Source: JBMTVN01 sp046047235
GTDB lineage: Bacteria; Verrucomicrobiota; Verrucomicrobiia; Limisphaerales; JAHDYP01
Reading direction: 5' to 3'
Length of the DNA stretch: 10,027 bases
Assembly (NCBI GenBank): GCA_046047235.1
Contig: JBJOII010000145.1
Location: 1 to 10,027 of the forward strand
Shown here: in pieces, positions 1-7,320 of the stretch
Layout: each line of letters begins with the position of its first letter
Position numbering within the stretch: the first letter of the stretch is position 1
Position numbers and translations under genes: made by a program
Notes under the pieces: generated by a model
What the model saw: the letters and a program-made list of their open reading frames with translations, nothing else
Database searches by the model: none
Told to the model about the DNA's origin: nothing

Positions 1-134
1 CCCCACCCCCACCCGTCTCCCTGCAAAAGGTAGCCTACCACAACCTCGCTCGCACCCCCCAACCCACGGAAACAACGTCGGAAACCTCAAGCCCCACCGA
101 CACCACCGCCAACCCCCAGCCAGTCCCCATGTGA
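1..134 (+). CDS. 3' end of upstream T2SS-operon gene, probably a pseudopilin (partial)
   Basis: An open frame enters from the left edge (first full codon at position 3) and ends at TGA 132-134. The visible C-terminal piece contains SLQKVAYHNLARTP followed by a Pro/Thr/Ser-rich tail ending in PQPVPM. The stop overlaps the ATG of the next gene (TGATG), which is typical of translational coupling inside an operon. In T2SS operons the gene directly before gspK is usually gspJ, so a GspJ-like minor pseudopilin is the best contextual guess. The fragment is too short to show a family motif, and the low-complexity tail carries no information. The reading frame is well supported by the overlap; the identity is inference from position only. 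Confidence 0.6.
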   Translation, partial: PPPPVSLQKVAYHNLARTPQPTETTSETSSPTDTTANPQPVPM

Positions 135-1516
135 TGCATAAACAAGGCTCAGTCCTGGTCGGTGTCCTCTGGTGCATCGCACTCCTCTCAATCGTCGTCA
201 TCAGCACGCTCCATTCCTCCAGCCTCGCCCTCCGCATCGGCCACCACCAAACGGACGCCATCCAAGCCCATTACCTCGCCCTCGCCGGCGCCGAACGCGC
301 TAAAGCCCTCCTCTTCCACGACGCCACACGCCGCCGCCAAAGCCACGTCAACCATGATGGCCAACTCGCGGATGCCCCAGCCCTGTTCAAGGATGTCCCC
401 CTCGCCAACGGCACCTTCAGCGTCATCCGCCAAAACCCCCGCCCCGGATCCCACGATCTCATCTATGGCGTCCAAGACGAAGAAAGCCGCCTCAACCTCA
501 ATACCGCCCCCGCCGAACAACTCGCCAAACTGCCCCAAATGCCCCCCACCACACCCCCAGCTATCCTCGATTGGCGCGACCCCGATGACCAGGTCACTCC
601 CAACGGCGCCGAAATCGACGCCTATGCCTCACTCCCCTCCCCCTATAAACCACGCAACGCCCCCTTCCAAACGGTCGCCGAACTCCTCATGGTCCAAAAT
701 GTCCCAGCAGAACTCCTCCAAGGCGAGGACGCTAACTTCAATGGCCTCCTCGACCCCGAAGAAGACGACGGCAACCTCTCGGATCCCCCCGACGACGCCA
801 ACGGCTCCCTCAATGCCGGATGGTCCGCCCTGCTCACGGTCAACTCCTCCACCCAAAATAACAGCGCCTCCGGCGAAACCCGACTCAACCTCAATACAGC
901 CGAGGCCACCGACCTCCAGCAGATCCCCGGCATCACCGACACCATCGCCCAAGCCATCGTCAACTCCCGCGCTAACCGCCAAATGGAAAACCTCCTCGAC
1001 CTGCTCGAAGTCCGCGCCGCCAACCCCGGCAACCCCAGCCCACCCCAAATGACCCCCAGCCCGGAACTCCAAATAGCCCAACCCAACCCCACCGCCTCTC
1101 CCCAAAATAGCACACCCACCGGCCCTCCCCTCATCGACGAATCACTCCTCAAGAAGATCGCCGACTTCATCACAACCTCCGACCAAGCCACCCTGCCCGG
1201 CCTCGTCAATGTCAATACCGCCCCCGCCGATGTCCTCGCCTGCCTCCCCGGCCTCGACCCCCAAACCGCCCAAGCCATCATCAATCACCGCTCCTCCGCC
1301 GGCTTCTTCGCCAATATAACCTCGCTCCTCGATGTCCCCACAATCTCCACCGAAACTCTCCGCCAACTCGCCCCCACCATCACCACCCGCTCAGAAACCT
1401 TCCGCATCCTCAGTGAAGGAATCGTCACCTCCAGCAACGCCCGCAAACGTATCGAACTCATCGTCCATATCGACGCCTCAGGCGTCGATACTCTCGCCTA
1501 CCGCGATAACCTCTGA
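134..1516 (+). CDS. gspK: GspK-type minor pseudopilin (type II secretion)
   Basis: This is a minor pseudopilin expected at the tip of the T2SS pseudopilus with GspI and GspJ. The N-terminus is a type III (prepilin) signal: a short basic leader MHKQG, then a hydrophobic helix starting SVLVGVLW. The residue at mature position 5 is Gly and not Glu, as is usual for GspK. A classic GspK block follows at about residues 145-190, with the motifs DWRDPDD, PNGAE and PYKPRNAPF and then VAELLMV. Three LNLNTA/VNVNTA helix-hairpin-helix-like motifs sit near residues 120, 252 and 359. An EF-hand-like loop (D-x-N-x-N-G-x-x-D-x-x-E) lies near 199-210. At about 460 residues it is longer than the usual 300-350, mainly because of extra and Pro-rich segments (about 295-335). 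ATG 134 is chosen because it overlaps the preceding stop; a GTG at 131 is directly upstream. No clear ribosome site is seen, consistent with coupling. Identification is secure at family level. Confidence 0.9.
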   Translation: MHKQGSVLVGVLWCIALLSIVVISTLHSSSLALRIGHHQTDAIQAHYLALAGAERAKALLFHDATRRRQSHVNHDGQLADAPALFKDVPLANGTFSVIRQNPRPGSHDLIYGVQDEESRLNLNTAPAEQLAKLPQMPPTTPPAILDWRDPDDQVTPNGAEIDAYASLPSPYKPRNAPFQTVAELLMVQNVPAELLQGEDANFNGLLDPEEDDGNLSDPPDDANGSLNAGWSALLTVNSSTQNNSASGETRLNLNTAEATDLQQIPGITDTIAQAIVNSRANRQMENLLDLLEVRAANPGNPSPPQMTPSPELQIAQPNPTASPQNSTPTGPPLIDESLLKKIADFITTSDQATLPGLVNVNTAPADVLACLPGLDPQTAQAIINHRSSAGFFANITSLLDVPTISTETLRQLAPTITTRSETFRILSEGIVTSSNARKRIELIVHIDASGVDTLAYRDNL

Positions 1517-1521
1517 AAGGT

Positions 1522-3003
1522 ATGCCCCTCTTCACTCAAACCACGCTCCTCGCCGAAATCACGGAAGCAGAAGTCCACCTCCTCCACGGCAATCAGCTCC
1601 ATGCCTCCAAATTGGACCGGCTCCCCAACGGACACCTCACCCCCGCCTGCCTCCAACGCCTCCAAACGGAACTCAAGTCCTTCCTCCAACCAAAACAATG
1701 GCTCCCCCCACAACCCGTCACTTGCGCACTCCACGCCCGCGGGATCTCCCTCCGCCACATCACTCTCCCCCCCACCAACCCCGAACAACAACCACAGCTA
1801 CTCCGTCTCCAAATCGAAAACACGTTCCCCCTCCCACCCCAACAACTGGCCTGGGGCGCCCTCCTCCCCAAAAAACAAAACCACAATCTCCCCACCAACC
1901 CACCCCATCCAATCCCGGTCTTCGCCCTCCGCCGCGAATCCCTCAACGATTACGAAACCCTCTTCACCTCCTGCCACTGCACCCCAACGTTCACACTCGC
2001 TAACCTCGCCCGAACCCAACTCTGCAAACCCAATCCCAACCGCTGGTCTCTCCTCCACCTGAACCCGGAAGACGCAGAACTCATCACGCTGGATAACCAC
2101 ATCCCCACCACCCTCCAACTCCTCCCCTGGGGACACAACACCCTGCTCAATCATCCCGGCAAGCCTCCCCTACCCGATCTCTCCGCCATCGGCCCCGCTC
2201 TCGTCCTCTCCTGCAACCCACGGGATATCCACAACCCCGAACCCGTCCTCCAAGCTCTGCAACCCCACCTCAGCCCCCATACTCAAATCACCCACATCCC
2301 ACTCACCCCCACCAACGCCAACCCAACCGCTCTCCAAGCCCTCCAAACCCAACTCCATTCCAACTCCACCCCAGCTCTCACGCTCCAAAACCAAACCTCC
2401 ACCCCACGCCCCCTCACCCCCACCCCAAACCACTATAAATGGGCCATCGCCTCCGCCATCCTTCTGGTTAGCCTCATCCTCCTCCACCTGCTCCACTCCT
2501 CCCGACAACAATCGCGCCTCACCCAGGCCATGAACCAAGTCCGCCAGGTCCGCCAGTCCCTCCCCCTCGTCGACCAACAACTCGGCTTCCTGTCCTACCT
2601 CCAAACAAACCGCCAACCCTACCTCCGTATCCTCGCCACGATCGCCCAATCCGCCACCCCCGGACTCCAAATCGAATCCCTCTCCCTCAACCGCCGCGGT
2701 GACCTCCTCCTCCGCGGCATGCTCCAAGGCCAACAACCCCCCACAGATTTCCGCACAAAACTCGTCGAGTCCGGCGCCTTCACCAGTGTCGTCCTCGAAG
2801 AACAAACCCCCGGACAAAATGAAAGTATCTCCTTCCGCATCGCCGCCCATTGGGACTCCGCCCAAGTCCGTAGCCTCCCCGACCTCCCACCCGCTCCACC
2901 CCTGCCCTCCATACCCGGAATGCCCCCAGGCATGATCCCCGGCAGTATGCCCCCGGGAATGCCCATGCCCATGCCGCCCAATGCCATGATCCAGCTCCAA
3001 TAA
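1522..3003 (+). CDS. gspL: GspL-like inner-membrane platform protein (PilM-PilN fusion layout)
   Basis: This is the expected bitopic platform protein that links the cytoplasmic ATPase to the periplasmic assembly parts. Residues 1 to about 300 resemble the actin-like cytoplasmic fold of GspL/PilM, with the recognisable stretch LRLQIENTFPLPPQQLAWG at 94-112. One transmembrane helix lies at about 307-324 (WAIASAILLVSLILLHLL). A PilN-like periplasmic part follows: a heptad-like helix at 328-365, then a ferredoxin-like region with PGLQIESLSL and RGDLLLRG (about 380-445). The last 40 residues are an unusual Pro/Met/Gly-rich tail (repeats of MPPGM type) not expected in GspL. It starts 5 bases after the gspK stop, with GAAAGG just before ATG as a weak ribosome site, and lies 13 bases before the GspM-like gene. 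Sequence similarity to textbook GspL is low; the assignment rests on domain layout, single membrane helix and neighbours. Confidence 0.8.
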   Translation: MPLFTQTTLLAEITEAEVHLLHGNQLHASKLDRLPNGHLTPACLQRLQTELKSFLQPKQWLPPQPVTCALHARGISLRHITLPPTNPEQQPQLLRLQIENTFPLPPQQLAWGALLPKKQNHNLPTNPPHPIPVFALRRESLNDYETLFTSCHCTPTFTLANLARTQLCKPNPNRWSLLHLNPEDAELITLDNHIPTTLQLLPWGHNTLLNHPGKPPLPDLSAIGPALVLSCNPRDIHNPEPVLQALQPHLSPHTQITHIPLTPTNANPTALQALQTQLHSNSTPALTLQNQTSTPRPLTPTPNHYKWAIASAILLVSLILLHLLHSSRQQSRLTQAMNQVRQVRQSLPLVDQQLGFLSYLQTNRQPYLRILATIAQSATPGLQIESLSLNRRGDLLLRGMLQGQQPPTDFRTKLVESGAFTSVVLEEQTPGQNESISFRIAAHWDSAQVRSLPDLPPAPPLPSIPGMPPGMIPGSMPPGMPMPMPPNAMIQLQ

Positions 3004-3016
3004 ATCACACACCGCC

Positions 3017-3577
3017 ATGCGCCAGCTCACCCCCCAGGAAAAACGAACGATCCGCTTCGCCTCGATCGGCCTCGCCCTCTACCTCACGCTCTTCTACACC
3101 CCACGCCTCTGGAACCAACTCGCCTCCGGCAACTCCCAGCAACAAGCGCTCACTCTCGAAATCCAATCCTTCAAACAAGAACTCCCCCCCTACGAAAATC
3201 GCCTCCTCCGCCTCGAAAAACTCCGCAACGAAATCCAACTCAAACCCTCCCCTCCCAACACCCCCGAACTCATCGCCGAAACCAGCGCCGCCATCCAGAA
3301 CTCAGCCATGTCCTCCGGCATCAAGGTTGGCCCCCTCCGCGAAACCGGCAGCCGCCCCTCCGCCAAAGAACTCGCCTCCATGCGCCTCGAAGCCCTCGGC
3401 CCCGCCCCCAACCTCCTCCAGTGGATCGCCCAACTCGAACTCCTCGGCTTCCCCATCCTCATCGACTCCATCCAAATCGACGCCGACCCGCGCCAGCCCA
3501 ATATGCTCAAAGCCAGCCTCTCGCTGCTCATCCTCGACCCCAGACAATGGACCAAGGAGGACACCCGCAATGCCTGA
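3017..3577 (+). CDS. gspM: GspM/PilO-like inner-membrane protein
   Basis: This protein of 186 residues has the GspM/PilO layout: a short cytoplasmic N-terminus with MRQLTPQEKR, one membrane helix at about 12-27, a charged coiled-coil-like segment (about 40-75), and a small periplasmic alpha/beta domain. That domain ends with the pattern LLQWIAQLELLGFPILIDSIQI and LKASLSLLIL, typical of the ferredoxin-like fold of this family (T2SSM_b type). GspM pairs with GspL in the inner-membrane platform, and the two genes are adjacent here. No ribosome site is obvious before ATG 3017. The 3' end carries an AAGGAGG at 3554-3560 that serves the next gene, and the stop overlaps that gene by 8 bases. Family assignment is by layout and context. 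Confidence 0.82.
   Translation: MRQLTPQEKRTIRFASIGLALYLTLFYTPRLWNQLASGNSQQQALTLEIQSFKQELPPYENRLLRLEKLRNEIQLKPSPPNTPELIAETSAAIQNSAMSSGIKVGPLRETGSRPSAKELASMRLEALGPAPNLLQWIAQLELLGFPILIDSIQIDADPRQPNMLKASLSLLILDPRQWTKEDTRNA
3554..3560 (+). promoter_or_regulatory. Strong Shine-Dalgarno site for the GspC/PilP-like gene
   Basis: AAGGAGG lies inside the end of the GspM-like gene, 9 bases before ATG 3570. It is the only near-perfect ribosome binding site in the T2SS block. It fixes the start of the next gene at 3570, although the frame stays open upstream to 3327. Confidence 0.85.
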
Positions 3578-4058
3578 CCGCATCTCCCTCCTCCTCAAAC
3601 TCACCGCCGCCACGCTCGCCGCACTCTGCCTCCTGCAAATCAGCCGGCTCTCCGACTCCACCCCCCCACTCCAGTCCGTCCAACTCCCCAACCTCTCCAT
3701 CCTCTCCACCAATACAAACCCCTCAACCAATAACACCCCGGATAACCCCACCAACCCCATCCCCACCAACGTCCAAAACGAAATCCAAATAATCCAGGTT
3801 AGCCAAATCCTCGGACGCCTCCCCCAACCCCAACCCATCATGCTCCTCGGTGTCGCCGGCCAATACGCCTTCCTCCAAACCCCATCCGGTGCCTCCGGCC
3901 TCGCCGCACAAGGCGAAGAAGTCGGCGGCGTCAAGGTGCTCAGCATCGGCACCAACCAAGTCTCTATCCAATACAACAACGAAACCCAAAACCTCGTCCT
4001 GTTCCCCGGCCTAACCACACCCCAGCCCCAACCAAATCAACCCAGCCCCAGCCTCTGA
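3570..4058 (+). CDS. gspC: GspC/PilP-like periplasmic linker protein
   Basis: This 162-residue protein has one N-terminal membrane helix (about 8-24), a low-complexity Asn/Thr/Pro linker (about 45-68), and a small beta domain at about 78-146. The beta domain has the homology-region pattern of GspC and PilP: ILGRL, then LLGVAGQYAFLQT, a Gly/Glu turn (QGEEVGGVKVLSI) and a final NQVSIQYN...LVLF. This domain normally contacts the N0 domain of the secretin, and the secretin gene follows 3 bases later. There is no PDZ or coiled-coil region after the homology domain, so it is a short form closer to PilP in size. ATG 3570 is supported by the AAGGAGG site and by the 8-base overlap with the preceding gene. 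A T2SS GspC or a PilP-type lipid-free variant are the two readings; I favour a GspC-equivalent. Confidence 0.78.
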   Translation: MPDRISLLLKLTAATLAALCLLQISRLSDSTPPLQSVQLPNLSILSTNTNPSTNNTPDNPTNPIPTNVQNEIQIIQVSQILGRLPQPQPIMLLGVAGQYAFLQTPSGASGLAAQGEEVGGVKVLSIGTNQVSIQYNNETQNLVLFPGLTTPQPQPNQPSPSL

Positions 4059-4061
4059 CTT

Positions 4062-7000
4062 ATGCGACCCACAGCCACCGCCATCATCGGCCTCGCCCTC
4101 CTCGGCGCCGGTATCCTCCTCGGCCTCCGCCTCAGCCACCAACCCGCACCCGCCACCCCCCAACAAATCGCCTCCACCAACACCCCCCCCACCCCAACCA
4201 CCCCACCGGATACCAACCCGCCACCCACCAGCGCAGAACTCACCCCGAACCCCACCAATACAACCCCCTCCCCGGAAATCGCCCCCAACAACATCACAGC
4301 CATACCCCAACCCAGCCCCTTCAACCCCAACCCAACGCTCACCACCAACACCACAGACCCGAACTCCACAAACCTGGTCCAACTCAGCTTCCGCGGCGCC
4401 CGTATCGAAATGATCGTGGATTGGCTCGCCAAAACCACCGGCAAAAGCGTCGTCAAACACCCCCGCGTCAATTGCCAGCTCACAATCGTTAGCTCAAACC
4501 CCCTCCCCCCACGCGAAGCCCTCAACCTCCTCTACCGTGCCCTCCTCCTCGAAGATTGCTCGGTCATCGAATCCCGTGACTCCATCCTCATCGTCCCCAA
4601 AGGCCAGGAACCCAACCTCACACCCGAACTCCTCTCCCAATCCGATGACACAATCCCCGAAGGCCGACAACCCCTGCTCAAGGTCTTCCCCCTCCAAAAT
4701 GTCACGGCCAATGACCTCAAGGACCGCATCCAAATCGTCCTCTCCGATAAAGCCACGGTCGATGTCGACTCCCGCGCCAACCAACTCATCGTGACCGACT
4801 CCACCGACAACATCCGCCTCCTCACGGAACTCATCCGCGAACTCGATGTCCCCTCCCCAGGCGATACGGTGGTCGAGCTCTACCCCCTCAAACACGCGGA
4901 AGCCAACCAGCTCGCCAACCTCCTCAGCCTGATCCTCAACTCCAAACCCGCACCCCCCTCCTCCTCGTCCTCCCCCACCCGACGCCCCTCCTCCAGCCGC
5001 TCGTCCCTCCCCCCAGGTATCGTCCTCCCACCAGGCGTCAACCCACCCACCGATAACTCCTCCTCCCCCTCTCCCAGCCAACCCTCCTCCAGCCCCGGTG
5101 ACTCCATCCGCCTCTGGTCCGATAACACCGCCAACCGACTCATCGTCGCCGCACCCAGATCCCGCCTCACAGAAGTGGAAGAACTCATCCATATCCTCGA
5201 CCAGGAAAAACCCCAGGACGTCACGCTCCGCGTCATCAGCCTCAATAACGTCAGCGCCCAGGATCTCGTCCAGGAAATCTCCCCCCTCTACCAAAAAATG
5301 AGCGGCTCCTCCCTCAAAGACACCATCGAGGTCGCCGCCAATAACCGCGCCAACTCCCTCATCGTCCTCTCCAGTGAATCCAACTTCAAAGCCATCCAAC
5401 ACCTCGTCCAAGCCCTCGATACCGACGACGCCCAGGAAAAAGTCCTCCGCGCCTTCCCCCTCACCAACGCCGACGCCGAAGACGTCGCCCAGCAACTCCA
5501 GGAACTCAGCCAGGAACAAACCGGCATCCCCCGCTATATCTATTTCTATCCCTCCCAAGGCAACCAGAACGGCAGCAAATTGAGCGTGGTCGCCGATCGC
5601 CGACGTAACACGGTCATCGTCCAGGCACCCCCCGCAGAAATAGAAAACATCGCCAAACTCATCGAAACACTCGATGAACCGGTCGCCGACGACAGCCTCG
5701 CCCCCAAAATCTTCCCGCTCCGCTACGTCAGTGCCGTCGATATCGAGGACGTCCTCAACGAACTCTTCCTCCGCAAACGTGAACAACGCAGCTACTGGGA
5801 TCCCTACTACGATTCCTATACCTCCTCCTCCACCGACCAAAACGCCGGCCGCCTCTACGGCAAAGTCCGCATCACCAGTGAACCCTACTCCAACTCCATC
5901 ATCGTCACCTCCAACTCACCCGAAAACCTCAGCGCCGTCGAAGCCGTCCTCAAACAACTCGACGTCCCCTCCCAAGCCGGCGAAACCACCATCCGGCTCG
6001 AACTCCGCTTCGCCCAAGCCATCGAGGTCGCCAAAAGTATCAATATCCTCTTCGCCAAAGCCGGCTCCCCACCCCTCCGACAAGACAACCCCCAACGCAA
6101 CCCCCAACAAATCCCCAATCAACAACAACCCAACCGTAACCAGCAAACCGGCTTCGAACTCGAACAGGAAGAAGTCGAAGAAGCCTACTACCCCTGGCTC
6201 GGCGGCCAGCAGGATAATTACCGCTCACTCGACGGCCGTAGCACCACCCGCCCCATCAGTGACCTCGTCGGCCGCGTCCGCATCGTCCCCGACCGACGTA
6301 GCAACTGCCTCATGATCACCTCCAATGTCCACCTCCTCCCCCAAGTGCTCAAACTCGTCCACGAACTCGATATCCCCACGTCACAAGTCCTCCTCGAAGC
6401 CCGCATCGTCGCAGTCGCCAGTGACTTCCGCGAAAAACTCGGCATGCGATGGTCCCCCGATGGCTCCCAAACGTTCACCGCCGATGATATGGACAACTCC
6501 CTCCTCGCTAATGTCAGCGCTGAATACTCAGAAACGCTCCTCGGCAACGCTCTCCCGGATTCGCTCCGCCGCGGTATCCTCGCCTCCTCCATCAGTGTCG
6601 ATTTCCTCCTCCAGTTCCTCAAAAAGAATACGGACCTCAAGGTCCTCGCCGAACCCCAAATCAATGTCGCCGATAACGAGATCGGCCGCCTCTTCGTCGG
6701 CTCAAAGGTCCCGTTCCTCGCCGGCAGCCTCAACACCGACGTCGGCGGCCGCAACGATACCTATACCTACCAGGACGTCGGGATCATCCTCGAAATCACC
6801 CCCTACATTAATAACGACAAAGATGTCACTCTCCGTATCCGCATCGAATCCTCCAATATCCGCGAAGGCGAAACGCTCTACGGCGCCCCCCTCATCGATA
6901 CCCGCGAGTTCCGCACGGAAGTCACAGTCCATAACGGCCAAACCCTGGTCCTCGGCGGTATCCTCCAAACGGAACAATCCAAAACCATCCGCAAGGTCCC

Positions 7001-7208
7001 CCTCCTCGGCGATATCCCCCTGCTCGGTTACCTCTTCAAGAAAAAGGACACGGTCTCCCGTGAACAGGAACTCCTCGTCTTCCTCCAACCCACCGTCACC
7101 CGCTCGCCCAAAGAAGCGGAACAACTCCTCCAAGACGTCCAAAAACGCACCCCGCTCATCCAATCCTGGACCCAAGAACTCCAGCCCCCCACACCGCCAA
7201 CCAAATAA
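4062..7208 (+). CDS. gspD: Very long T2SS-type secretin (GspD/PilQ family)
   Basis: This is the outer-membrane channel of the system. The N-terminus has a hydrophobic segment (about 7-22, signal peptide or anchor) and a Pro/Thr/Asn-rich linker to about residue 104. An N0 domain follows (about 106-178, LSFRGARIEMIVDWLAKTTG). I count six N1-type modules, each starting with a beta strand such as LKVFPL and carrying a hallmark such as NQLIVTDS (240-247), NRLIVAAP (358-365), NSLIVLSS (431-438), NTVIVQAP (516-523), NSIIVTSN (611-618) and NCLMITSN (748-755). Canonical GspD has three. Modules two and six contain low-complexity inserts (Ser/Pro at about 296-347; Gln/Asn and acidic at about 672-735). 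The C-terminal secretin domain spans about 775-1013 and ends with the signature VPLLGDIPLLGYLFKKK (979-995) and LLVFLQPTV. Only a short Pro-ending tail follows, with no obvious pilotin-binding S domain. At 1048 residues it is well above the usual 650-750. It starts 3 bases after the GspC/PilP-like gene. Confidence 0.93.
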   Translation: MRPTATAIIGLALLGAGILLGLRLSHQPAPATPQQIASTNTPPTPTTPPDTNPPPTSAELTPNPTNTTPSPEIAPNNITAIPQPSPFNPNPTLTTNTTDPNSTNLVQLSFRGARIEMIVDWLAKTTGKSVVKHPRVNCQLTIVSSNPLPPREALNLLYRALLLEDCSVIESRDSILIVPKGQEPNLTPELLSQSDDTIPEGRQPLLKVFPLQNVTANDLKDRIQIVLSDKATVDVDSRANQLIVTDSTDNIRLLTELIRELDVPSPGDTVVELYPLKHAEANQLANLLSLILNSKPAPPSSSSSPTRRPSSSRSSLPPGIVLPPGVNPPTDNSSSPSPSQPSSSPGDSIRLWSDNTANRLIVAAPRSRLTEVEELIHILDQEKPQDVTLRVISLNNVSAQDLVQEISPLYQKMSGSSLKDTIEVAANNRANSLIVLSSESNFKAIQHLVQALDTDDAQEKVLRAFPLTNADAEDVAQQLQELSQEQTGIPRYIYFYPSQGNQNGSKLSVVADRRRNTVIVQAPPAEIENIAKLIETLDEPVADDSLAPKIFPLRYVSAVDIEDVLNELFLRKREQRSYWDPYYDSYTSSSTDQNAGRLYGKVRITSEPYSNSIIVTSNSPENLSAVEAVLKQLDVPSQAGETTIRLELRFAQAIEVAKSINILFAKAGSPPLRQDNPQRNPQQIPNQQQPNRNQQTGFELEQEEVEEAYYPWLGGQQDNYRSLDGRSTTRPISDLVGRVRIVPDRRSNCLMITSNVHLLPQVLKLVHELDIPTSQVLLEARIVAVASDFREKLGMRWSPDGSQTFTADDMDNSLLANVSAEYSETLLGNALPDSLRRGILASSISVDFLLQFLKKNTDLKVLAEPQINVADNEIGRLFVGSKVPFLAGSLNTDVGGRNDTYTYQDVGIILEITPYINNDKDVTLRIRIESSNIREGETLYGAPLIDTREFRTEVTVHNGQTLVLGGILQTEQSKTIRKVPLLGDIPLLGYLFKKKDTVSREQELLVFLQPTVTRSPKEAEQLLQDVQKRTPLIQSWTQELQPPTPPTK

Positions 7209-7258
7209 TCCCCCCTCCACCCCAATAGGTCAGCCAGTCCTTGCAACAACCTCGCACT

Positions 7259-7320
7259 CGCTTACCCCTTACCGCTCACCGCTTCGCCCCCAGCTCCCAG
7301 CTCCTAGCTGCCAGCTCCCG
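7259..7320. repeat. Degenerate heptamer tandem array (short, about 9 units)
   Basis: The sequence reads in strict 7-base steps: CGCTTAC, CCCTTAC, CGCTCAC, CGCTTCG, CCCCCAG, CTCCCAG, CTCCTAG, CTGCCAG, CTCCCG. Two heptamer families (CGCTTAC and CTCCCAG) join without losing phase. The first family is the same as the core unit of the array at 7861-8007. The array sits between the convergent ends of the secretin gene and the DUF2809 gene and supplies the stop codon of the latter (TAG at 7306-7304). Confidence 0.85.

Noticed and set aside
2170..3030. 286-codon - strand frame antisense to the GspL-like gene
   Set aside because: Low-complexity Gly/Glu-rich product with no family motif; it is explained by the C-rich strand.
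4494..5840. 448-codon open frame on the - strand, antisense to the secretin gene
   Set aside because: Its product is a Gly/Asp/Glu/Val-rich string without domains, as expected when C-ending codons are read backwards. The + strand frame has clear secretin domains.
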